64,000 nucleotides of DNA from Pedobacter zeaxanthinifaciens (GTDB lineage Bacteria > Bacteroidota > Bacteroidia > Sphingobacteriales > Sphingobacteriaceae). Numbering within the stretch: the stretch's first letter is position 1; each line of letters opens with the position of its first letter. Below the pieces are notes generated by a model. That model searched no databases, was not told the origin of the DNA, and saw only the letters and a list, made by a program, of their open reading frames with translations. The position numbers and the translations under genes were made by a program. This document shows positions 57,276-64,000 of this stretch, in pieces. The stretch covers positions 124,001-188,000 of the forward strand of contig NZ_QMHP01000005.1 of assembly GCF_003313335.1 (NCBI RefSeq), written 5' to 3'.

Positions 57276-58058
57276 GTGAAGCTGAAAAAACCCAACGTAA
57301 TTAAGTCAACTATTTCTGGTTTGGTAACTACCTTATTTACTAAAATGAAGGAAAGTACCGAACACAGTAGCATTCTAAAACAATATCAAGCCTTTTTAAA
57401 ATCTGGCAATACTGACCAAGCGTATAGGTTTCAGCATAGTAATGATACTTTTTATCCATGCTTTGGAGATGATACAGCGACAACAGATTTTGAGCCCCAT
57501 TATACCTATCATCCCGCTTGGGCGGCTAGGATCTTAGCAAAAACATCGCCTAAAAAACACATCGATATTTCATCAACACTTAAATTTTGTTCAATCGTTT
57601 CGGCATTTATCCCGGTTGAATTTTACGACTACAGGCCGGCGAAGCTTAAACTTGAAGGCCTAGCTTGTAAAAAAGCAGATTTATTGAACTTACCATTTGC
57701 TAATGATAGCGTTGATTCGCTTTCTTGTATGCACACCATAGAGCATATTGGTTTAGGTAGATATGGTGATGAAATTGATTATGATGGAGACCTTAAAGCC
57801 ATCAAAGAGTTGAAACGGGTATTGGCACCCAACGGAAACCTGCTAGTTGTTGTGCCAATAGGCAAGCCTAAAATTGAGTTTAATGCGCATCGCATTTATG
57901 CTTACGCTCAAATAAGCAGCTATTTCAACGATTTAAATTTGGTGGAATTTGCCTTAATTCCTGATAATTACCAGGAGCAGGGAATAATAGTAAATGCAAC
58001 TGAAGCAATGGCTGATGAGCAGCATTGGGGCTGTGGTTGCTTTTGGTTTAGAAAATGA
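57276..58058 (+). CDS. DUF268 protein, possible methyltransferase
   Basis: 260 residues from GTG at 57276, 3 nt after wzt. The core (DIYSS-like HIDISSTLKFCSIVSAF, PAKLKLEGLACKKADLLNLP, SCMHTIEHIGLGRYGDEIDY, LKAIKELKRVLAPNGNLLVV) matches DUF268, which resembles the SAM methyltransferase fold with a degraded motif I. It is commonly found in O-antigen and capsule clusters. A methyl transfer to the glycan is a guess. Its end overlaps the fucosyltransferase by 4 nt. Confidence 0.8.
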   Translation: MKLKKPNVIKSTISGLVTTLFTKMKESTEHSSILKQYQAFLKSGNTDQAYRFQHSNDTFYPCFGDDTATTDFEPHYTYHPAWAARILAKTSPKKHIDISSTLKFCSIVSAFIPVEFYDYRPAKLKLEGLACKKADLLNLPFANDSVDSLSCMHTIEHIGLGRYGDEIDYDGDLKAIKELKRVLAPNGNLLVVVPIGKPKIEFNAHRIYAYAQISSYFNDLNLVEFALIPDNYQEQGIIVNATEAMADEQHWGCGCFWFRK

Positions 58059-58888
58059 TTAGTGTGCAAATACACGGCGGCTTAGGAAATCAACTGTTTC
58101 AATATGCGTTTGTATATGCTGCATCCCGGAAGTTAAACACCAATTTCTATTTAGACGAAAGTATTGACCTATTTAAATGCGGACAGTACTTCAACATAAA
58201 AGAAGCTAAAACACGTGTTTGGCTAAGAAGAGTTTACCGTTTAAAAGGCATGCACAAGCTGCTGTCGAAAATTAAATTCGCCTATTTTAAATCCTTATCG
58301 GGAAAACATCAACTCATTAACATTAATTTAGATCAAAGCTTACCCGCCGAAAAGGAATTAACAAAATTGCGAGATAATGCACTTTTCATTGGTTTCTTTC
58401 AATCTGAAAGTTATTTTAAGGCACAGCGGGAAGAACTTTTAGCTAGGTTTGAAATTAAAAAGAGCTATCAACAAGTCTTTAAAAAATCGTTAGAAAAATT
58501 AAATGGCAGTCAAAAACTGGTTTGTGTACACATTAGGCGAGGAGATTACCTTCAACATCAGTTAGACTTGCCTCTCAACTATTACAAAGAAGCGATCGCA
58601 CTGATCAGTCATCCAAATAATCACTATGTGTTTATCTCTGATGATCCGTTGTTTGTGACCCAAAACTTTGCAGAAATTGAAAATAAAACGGTGTCCACTG
58701 AAAATGAAATTATCGATTTTCAGTACTTGACCAATAGTGATATCAATATCCTATCCAACAGCTCGTTTAGTTGGTGGGGCGCTTACTTAAACAAAAACAA
58801 CGCCTTTACTATTGCACCAAAAAACTGGCTGGGTAAAACCGAACAATATCCATTTAACATCACCCTAGAACGTTGGAAACTAATTTAG
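58055..58888 (+). CDS. Alpha-1,2-fucosyltransferase family (GT11)
   Basis: 277 residues. QIHGGLGNQLFQYAFVYAAS (about 5-24) is the GT11 N-terminal motif. VCVHIRRGDYL (about 153-163) binds GDP-fucose, and LSNSSFSWWGAYLN (about 228-241) is the third motif. It should add L-fucose, or a similar GDP-sugar, to the glycan. No GDP-fucose synthesis genes lie in the window. It starts ATGA on the DUF268 stop. Confidence 0.9.
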   Translation: MISVQIHGGLGNQLFQYAFVYAASRKLNTNFYLDESIDLFKCGQYFNIKEAKTRVWLRRVYRLKGMHKLLSKIKFAYFKSLSGKHQLININLDQSLPAEKELTKLRDNALFIGFFQSESYFKAQREELLARFEIKKSYQQVFKKSLEKLNGSQKLVCVHIRRGDYLQHQLDLPLNYYKEAIALISHPNNHYVFISDDPLFVTQNFAEIENKTVSTENEIIDFQYLTNSDINILSNSSFSWWGAYLNKNNAFTIAPKNWLGKTEQYPFNITLERWKLI

Positions 58889-59829
58889 GTACTGAAACTG
58901 ATTTGGCTCCATTGGTATTGTTCGTTTATCAAAGGCCACAGCACACCAAAAAAGTACTAGCTGCTATCGCTAACGATCCACTTGCAAAAAAAACCGTACT
59001 ATACGTTTATTCAGATGGGCCCAAGCCATCGGCAACTGTAACTGAGCAAGAAAACATAGCAGAAACAAGAAAGCTTGTAGAAAATTTTAAAGGCTGTAAA
59101 GAGGCACATCTATATTTTAAAACACAAAATGAAGGCTTAGCCAAATCAATAATTAATGGGGTAAGCGAGGTGGTGAAAAAGCATGGAAAAGTAATAGTGC
59201 TTGAAGATGACATTGTAATTTCGCCTCTTTTCCTAACTTATATGAATGAAGCCTTGGGTATTTATGAACGTGATGAGCAAGTGATGCATATCAGCAGTTT
59301 TGTACCACAGCGCAAAGGAATAGAAAAACTACCCGAAACTTACTTTTTAAGATTTATGAGCTGCTGGGGATGGGCCACTTGGGAAAGAGCATGGAAACAA
59401 AACATCACCGACAGCCAGGCACTATACAAAAAACTGAAAAACAACAGTTTAATCAAAAAATTCAATATAGATAACACCAGTGGGATGTCTACTATTTTGA
59501 TGCAAAATATTCAAAAACGCATTGACACTTGGGACATCAATTGGTATGCTAGCATCTTTATAAAAAATGGTTTGTGCTTATACCCAAAACAATCTCTTTG
59601 TGCGCAAATAGGGCTAGATGGTTCTGGTGTTCATTGCGGTTTAGATGACCTCAATTTATACCATGTTACTTTTCCAAGCAACATAAAGGTTCAGCGTATC
59701 GAACTATCGGAAAACGCCTATGCCTTTAACTATTTAAAGAAATTTAATGTATACGGCAATCTTTATGGATTATCTGCAGCAAGACACTATTTGCGGTCAA
59801 TTAAGGCCAAAATTTTAAAGTCGCTTTGA
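58873..59829 (+). CDS. GNT-I/HlpA-like glycosyltransferase
   Basis: 318 residues with GT-A-like features: LFVYQRPQHTKKVLAAIAND, VYSDGPKPSA, VIVLEDDIVISPLFLTYMN (EDD metal motif), MSCWGWATWERAW. This pattern is often annotated as hemolysin activation protein or nucleotide-diphospho-sugar transferase. The start is uncertain: TTG at 58873 overlaps fucT by 16 nt, and a later TTG at 58903 would remove 10 residues. No ATG exists before the first strand. The specific sugar is unknown. Confidence 0.78.
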   Translation: METNLGTETDLAPLVLFVYQRPQHTKKVLAAIANDPLAKKTVLYVYSDGPKPSATVTEQENIAETRKLVENFKGCKEAHLYFKTQNEGLAKSIINGVSEVVKKHGKVIVLEDDIVISPLFLTYMNEALGIYERDEQVMHISSFVPQRKGIEKLPETYFLRFMSCWGWATWERAWKQNITDSQALYKKLKNNSLIKKFNIDNTSGMSTILMQNIQKRIDTWDINWYASIFIKNGLCLYPKQSLCAQIGLDGSGVHCGLDDLNLYHVTFPSNIKVQRIELSENAYAFNYLKKFNVYGNLYGLSAARHYLRSIKAKILKSL

Positions 59830-61037
59830 AAATTACCCACATCATAACGTCTATTGAAGGCGGTGCTGGTAAAGCCTGTATCAATCTTCACAAAGCATTA
59901 TTAGCTGAAAACTTTGATTCTAAGATACTGCATTTGTATGGCGATGCAAAAGGGCAATCAGGTATTTTTAAAGTAAAATCGGCCAATTCGTTTTTAAGAA
60001 GAATACTTCGAAAGTTAGGTTTGTCTAAACGCAAAGAAGATTTGGTCACCAAGCAAATCAAGGCAATTGGTGGTAATTATCAAACCGTATCGTTACCTTA
60101 TAGCAGCTACAAATTACATCTGCATCCTTTGGTAAAGCAAGCAGATATCATCCATTTGCATTGGGTGGGAGATTTTGTAGACCTTGACAGTTTTTTTGCT
60201 GGTGTGCCGCAACCTATCATCTGGACCTTACATGATATGAATCCAATTGAAGGGATTTTTCATTTCGAAAGTGACCAGCTGGCCAATCCTAAATTGGCTA
60301 CCATCGACCAAAACATTAGGCAACAAAAAAAGCAGCTAATTGAAAGCCGTAAACCTCATTTAGTGGTGAGTAGTTTACTTAGCAAAAAGAAAGTTAGCAA
60401 AAAAGGATTCAATTGCCCTATTCATGCTATTTCTTGTGTTATAGCTACTGAAAAATGGTTCGCTATTCCCAAGCCTGAAGCGAAAAAGGCATTGGGTTTG
60501 AACGAAGATTGCCTTACCATAGGTTTTGGTGCGCAATCACTTACGCTTCCTTTTAAAGGCTACGAATTATTTTGCAGCGCTTTAGGCCAACTGATGGAAG
60601 AGCAACAAATGGAGATTCAGCTACTTACTTTCGGCGAATACGAAAGCACAAGTGTTCGGCCCGTTGCCTCAAAGGTTAGGCATTTAGGAAAAATTGACGA
60701 TCAACAACAGCTGAACACTGCGTATGCCGCAATGGATATCTTAGTGGTCCCATCAGCCGAAGAAAGTTTTGGGCAGGTAGGTGTTGAAGCCCTACTTTGC
60801 AATACGCCAATTGTAGCCACGGCTACCGGTGCAATGCCAGAGTATGTTACTTTTCCAAGTTCTACATTTGAGGTAAACCAAGTTGACCAACTGAAACAAC
60901 AACTGCTTAACACTATAGCACTGGTTAGCGCTGAAGATGTTTCACTAAAAAACATCCGCACAAATATCATCAATTGGTATGCAGAAGCTAACCCAGTGAA
61001 AAAACATATTGAACTATATCAAACCTTAACGGCTTGA
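59826..61037 (+). CDS. Family 4 glycosyltransferase (TTG start)
   Basis: 403 residues from TTG at 59826, overlapping the previous stop (TTGA). The GT-B N-domain has ITSIEGGAGKACINLHKAL, IIHLHWVGDFVD and WTLHDMNPIEG. The C-domain has VVPSAEESFGQVGVEALLCN (EX7E-type) and ATGAMPEYV. This resembles the WcaC/PssE-type glycosyltransferases that begin with GGA. It ends the first run of genes. Confidence 0.88.
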   Translation: MKITHIITSIEGGAGKACINLHKALLAENFDSKILHLYGDAKGQSGIFKVKSANSFLRRILRKLGLSKRKEDLVTKQIKAIGGNYQTVSLPYSSYKLHLHPLVKQADIIHLHWVGDFVDLDSFFAGVPQPIIWTLHDMNPIEGIFHFESDQLANPKLATIDQNIRQQKKQLIESRKPHLVVSSLLSKKKVSKKGFNCPIHAISCVIATEKWFAIPKPEAKKALGLNEDCLTIGFGAQSLTLPFKGYELFCSALGQLMEEQQMEIQLLTFGEYESTSVRPVASKVRHLGKIDDQQQLNTAYAAMDILVVPSAEESFGQVGVEALLCNTPIVATATGAMPEYVTFPSSTFEVNQVDQLKQQLLNTIALVSAEDVSLKNIRTNIINWYAEANPVKKHIELYQTLTA

Positions 61038-61316
61038 TCCTATTAATAAATAATTTAATTTTGACCATTCAAACGCCCAGCTCTTTACTATGATCATTTT
61101 TAGCAATCAGATTAAAGCGGCGGGTATCCTATACAATGTGCCTTATTCTTCTACCAAAGGCCATAGTTCTATTTCTTAAAATCGAAAGATGAACTAAATC
61201 ATCCACCTATGAAAATATCGGCCGCCGACTTAAAAGCGTAACAATAAACAACACTTAGCTACCCCTACTCCAGATTATTTGGGTATGGGAAAAAATCAGA
61301 AGTAACAAGAGATCAC
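61038..61316. other. 279-nt gap between the two gene runs of the glycan cluster
   Basis: The largest gap in the cluster. No clear gene or terminator. A 29-codon frame (61090-61179) begins MIIFSNQIKAAGILYN and could be a remnant, but nothing supports it. No TAnnTTTG is found, so an internal promoter is not evident. It may mark an old recombination junction. Confidence 0.4.
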
Positions 61317-62564
61317 ATGTCTAACATTGCTATAAAAGCAGAAAACCTATCTAAAGCTTACCAGCTTGGTGAAATAGGCACTGGCACCATCAGCCGCGAT
61401 TTGGAGCGTTGGTACGCCCGTATCCGTGGCAAAGAAGATCCATTTTTGCGAATAGGAGAAACTAACGACCGCACAAGTAAAGGCACTTCGGATATTGTTT
61501 GGAGTTTGAAAGATATCAACTTCGAAATTGAGCAAGGCGATGCTGTGGGCATTATCGGTCGTAACGGAGCTGGCAAAAGCACTTTATTGAAAGTACTGAG
61601 CAGGGTAACCTCCCCTACTGCTGGCAGGATTACGGGTAAAGGTCGCATTGCTTCATTATTGGAAGTAGGTACCGGGTTTCATCCCGAGCTTACCGGCAGA
61701 GAGAACATTTACCTTAACGGTGCTATTTTGGGCATGCGTAAAAAGGAAATCACCCGCAAGTTTGATGAAATTGTGGACTTTGCAGGTGTAGAGCGCTACA
61801 TTGACACCCCGGTGAAGCGCTACTCGAGCGGTATGTATGTGCGCCTGGCGTTTGCCGTTGCCGCCCATTTGGAAAGCGAAATTTTAATTGTGGATGAAGT
61901 ACTAGCCGTTGGCGATGCGGAGTTTCAAAAGAAATGCTTAGGTAAAATGGGAGAAGTAAGTAAAGGCGAAGGCAGAACGGTACTTTTTGTGAGCCATAAT
62001 ATGGGGAGTATAGAGCAACTTTGTAATAAATCAATTGTACTTTCGAAAGGGACAATCGAATACTCTGGCGATACGCACAAATCTATTGAACATTACATCG
62101 CTTCTAACAATAAAAAACTTCTTTATAAGCGTGTAGGGAATCAGAGCTCAATAATCAATAATTTTCATTTTGTCAATCACAATGGACAAATTACTAATCA
62201 GCTTTCTTTAGGACAGCCCGCTGAGCTTGTTCTCGATCTAGATTTGGCAAAAAGTAAATCCAGTTATGAGATAGGCATAAATTTTAAAAATCAATTTGGC
62301 GAATTAATCTCTCATTTAACTAGCCAAGATAATCAGCTCTTAATCAATTTTGAGACTAAAAAAATAATTATAAAAATCAATTATATCAGTTTTACCCCTG
62401 GATCATACCTACTAGACATCTATCTCCTAAACAGCAATGAAATTTGTGATGGCTACGAAGGAAAATATGAATTAATTGTCGAAAACTCAACTAAAGCCTT
62501 GAGACCGGGAGGTTTCCCTTCTCACGTAAAATTTTTTACTCCCTCCGAATGGAAATGCCTTTAA
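61317..62564 (+). CDS. ABC ATPase with glycan-binding domain, Wzt copy 2
   Basis: 415 residues. The ATPase part (about 1-250) is close to copy 1: the same GEIGTGTISRDLERW lead, Walker A GRNGAGKSTLL, YSSGMYVRLAFAVA, and DEVLAVGD. The C-terminal part (about 270-415, ELVLDLDLAKSKSSYEIGIN, FKNQFGELISHLTSQDNQLL) has no visible similarity to copy 1, although it is still Wzt_C-like in strand pattern. The ATPase part is fairly GC-rich and the C-terminal part distinctly AT-rich. No second permease is in the window. Confidence 0.9.
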   Translation: MSNIAIKAENLSKAYQLGEIGTGTISRDLERWYARIRGKEDPFLRIGETNDRTSKGTSDIVWSLKDINFEIEQGDAVGIIGRNGAGKSTLLKVLSRVTSPTAGRITGKGRIASLLEVGTGFHPELTGRENIYLNGAILGMRKKEITRKFDEIVDFAGVERYIDTPVKRYSSGMYVRLAFAVAAHLESEILIVDEVLAVGDAEFQKKCLGKMGEVSKGEGRTVLFVSHNMGSIEQLCNKSIVLSKGTIEYSGDTHKSIEHYIASNNKKLLYKRVGNQSSIINNFHFVNHNGQITNQLSLGQPAELVLDLDLAKSKSSYEIGINFKNQFGELISHLTSQDNQLLINFETKKIIIKINYISFTPGSYLLDIYLLNSNEICDGYEGKYELIVENSTKALRPGGFPSHVKFFTPSEWKCL

Positions 62565-63460
62565 TATACGACTGTTTTATATTCAATAAAGAACTTGACT
62601 TATTAGAACTACGTTTAGAATTTCTATATGATTATGTCGAAAAATTCGTCTTGGTAGAATCAAGTCAAACACTATCAAAAGAAGAAAAGCCACTTTTTTT
62701 TGCTGAAAACATTGAACGTTTTGAAAAATACTTAGACAAGATTATTTATATCGAATGTCCTAAAAAGGAATTTGATAGCGCTTGGGATTACGAATACTTT
62801 CAGCGAGATTTTATAAAACAAGGACTAAAAAACTGTAAATCGGATGATATAATTTTGATTTCTGATGTTGATGAAATCCCTAACATCCCAGATATTATTA
62901 ATTCATTTGATTTAACGCAGACTTACTTAATTGAGATAGCAGTTAGCTACTACTTCTTCAATTTACAATCTCATTATAAATTTGCGTTTAATTTATGGGG
63001 GCCTTACGCTAAAATCAAAGATATAAATCTGGGCAACCGCGAAACTTATAGCGGTATAACGACTAATATTATAAGGAATAACAAAAACTTTATTGCCGGA
63101 TGGCATTTTAGTTTTTTATTCGGAACTGATATTGATATGTATATCAATAAAATTAAAAGTTTCTCACACCAGGAGTATAATACCGATTACTATTTGAATC
63201 GAAAAAGAATATTGCTAAGTGTTTTGGGAGGTGTTGATATCTTCGAAAGAAAGTCTGTCCAGTTTTTCGCAGTTCCCCTAGAGAAAGCCGTAACGAAGTT
63301 GTTGTTAGAAAAGATAAACAAGCTAAATCTTGACAAAACCTTTAATTATAAAAAATATTTTTTGCTTAAAAGCCTGTGTCATCCAATCGGTTTAAAATAT
63401 TTTTTTCAATTAAAAATGTTTCCAAAAATTAAACGAAAAATTAAACTCGTATTTAAATGA
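62549..63460 (+). CDS. GT17-like N-acetylglucosaminyltransferase
   Basis: 303 residues. IYDCFIFNKELDLLELRLEF (about 5-24), VEKFVLVESSQTLS, FQRDFIKQGLKN, ILISDVDEIPN (metal-binding DVDE) and AGWHFSFLFG match family GT17 (beta-1,4-GlcNAc transferase-like). ATG at 62549 or 62555, overlapping wzt by up to 16 nt. AT-rich, like the end of wzt copy 2. The basic C-terminus may contact the membrane. Confidence 0.85.
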   Translation: MEMPLIYDCFIFNKELDLLELRLEFLYDYVEKFVLVESSQTLSKEEKPLFFAENIERFEKYLDKIIYIECPKKEFDSAWDYEYFQRDFIKQGLKNCKSDDIILISDVDEIPNIPDIINSFDLTQTYLIEIAVSYYFFNLQSHYKFAFNLWGPYAKIKDINLGNRETYSGITTNIIRNNKNFIAGWHFSFLFGTDIDMYINKIKSFSHQEYNTDYYLNRKRILLSVLGGVDIFERKSVQFFAVPLEKAVTKLLLEKINKLNLDKTFNYKKYFLLKSLCHPIGLKYFFQLKMFPKIKRKIKLVFK

Positions 63461-64000
63461 TCAAGCAAAATATCCAGCATTTTTTAGGAAAAATATTGTT
63501 TTATATGGGGGAAAAATGTATAAAACCTCTTATTCTCAATTATAGAAATACCGTTTTAAAAAGACAACTAAAAGGTGTTGGGGAAAATTTCTTTGTAGAA
63601 TCAGATCATAAAATCTTAAACCCACACTATATCTCAATAGGAAATAATTTTTACGCATGGAATCAATGTAGAATTGAAGCAATTGATTCGTATTATAAAG
63701 AAAAATATCAACCAACTATAATGATTGGAGAAAATGTCAGTATAGGACCCTACTTTCATTTGGGCTGTATCAACCAAATAATAATTGGGAATAACGTTCT
63801 AATTGGAAGTAAGGTATTTATTACAGATCACACACATGGAAAGGTGGATAAATTAAAAGACTTAGATCTTCCGCCTGAAAAAAGAAAATTAGCGAGTAAA
63901 GGTTCCGTAATAATCGGAGAGTCTACCTGGATAGGCGACGCTGTATGTATTCTTTCGGGCGTTAAAATTGGCAAAAATGTAATTATCGGTGCAAATAGTG
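63457..64000 (+). CDS. Hexapeptide-repeat acyltransferase (cut by the right edge)
   Basis: 181 codons are visible from ATG at 63457, which overlaps the GT17 stop (ATGA). Left-handed beta-helix repeats: ISIGNN, IMIGENVSIGPY, IIIGNNVLIGSK, VIIGESTWIGDAV, KIGKNVIIGANS. TDHTHG supplies the usual catalytic His. It resembles maltose/galactoside O-acetyltransferase-type enzymes of capsule clusters, and probably acetylates the glycan. The C-terminus is outside the window. Confidence 0.88.
   Translation, partial: MIKQNIQHFLGKILFYMGEKCIKPLILNYRNTVLKRQLKGVGENFFVESDHKILNPHYISIGNNFYAWNQCRIEAIDSYYKEKYQPTIMIGENVSIGPYFHLGCINQIIIGNNVLIGSKVFITDHTHGKVDKLKDLDLPPEKRKLASKGSVIIGESTWIGDAVCILSGVKIGKNVIIGANS

Noticed and set aside
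61090..61179. 29-codon frame in the gap before wzt copy 2
   Set aside because: Too short and without motif or start context; could be a remnant, but no evidence.

Overview
The window reads as chromosomal DNA of a Bacteroidota bacterium, most like the Sphingobacteriaceae (Pedobacter group). Supporting signs are the long two-part IspG, LytTR/LytS-type signalling, a Hc1-type small histone-like protein, an UpxY-type antiterminator, a dcw cluster without murF and with a PASTA-tailed FtsI, several -7 elements of the Bacteroidota form TAnnTTTG, low GC, and many short word-like repeats in intergenic DNA. The genus is inferred from these features; no database search was run. No rRNA, tRNA, CRISPR array, insertion sequence or phage gene was found.

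Layout. 1-199 is the start of hemA, running off the left edge. 488-4691 holds a hydrolase, a lipoprotein, YjbQ, a LytS/LytTR two-component pair and a small secreted protein. 4784-10039 (minus) carries ispG, an RDD protein, a LiaF-like protein, a PspC protein and an SDR. 10222-14050 (plus) carries mlaE-mlaF, an RNA methyltransferase-like gene and a lipoprotein ending at a long hairpin terminator. 14235-19591 (minus) carries an acyl-CoA dehydrogenase-like gene, a PnuC-family transporter behind a TPP riboswitch (so probably the thiamine transporter PnuT), a DUF3887-like protein and topoisomerase IV subunit A. 20223-23707 (plus) carries ligA, dapA and a small lipoprotein. A 58-residue histone H1-like gene and an alpha-oxoamine synthase (sphingolipid or sulfonolipid type) follow on the minus strand.

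25559-42031 (minus) is an essentially complete division and cell-wall cluster, read mraZ-rsmH-ftsL-ftsI-murE-mraY-murD-ftsW-murG-murC-ftsQ-ftsA-ftsZ. A terminator follows ftsZ, and a row of GTGG direct repeats precedes mraZ. MurE carries DNPR, the meso-diaminopimelate signature, which fits dapA in the same window. 42266-44998 is a gapA-acetyltransferase-pgk glycolytic group.

45155 to the end is a surface-polysaccharide region: a WecA/TagO-like initiating transferase and a glycosyltransferase on the minus strand, then a long plus-strand run of wza, wzc, upxY, asnB, glycosyltransferases, one ABC permease (wzm), two ABC ATPases (wzt) with different C-terminal domains, a DUF268 protein, a GT11 fucosyltransferase, a GT17 enzyme and an acyltransferase cut by the right edge. 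The genes are tightly packed, often overlap, and several start with TTG or GTG.

The most interesting points are: repeat words inserted in functional sequence (an 81-nt hairpin inside the TPP aptamer and an in-frame stretch in ispG); the composition break inside the second wzt gene, which suggests a swapped glycan module; and TGTGGAAAA boxes between ftsA and ftsZ. No wholly new system could be demonstrated.
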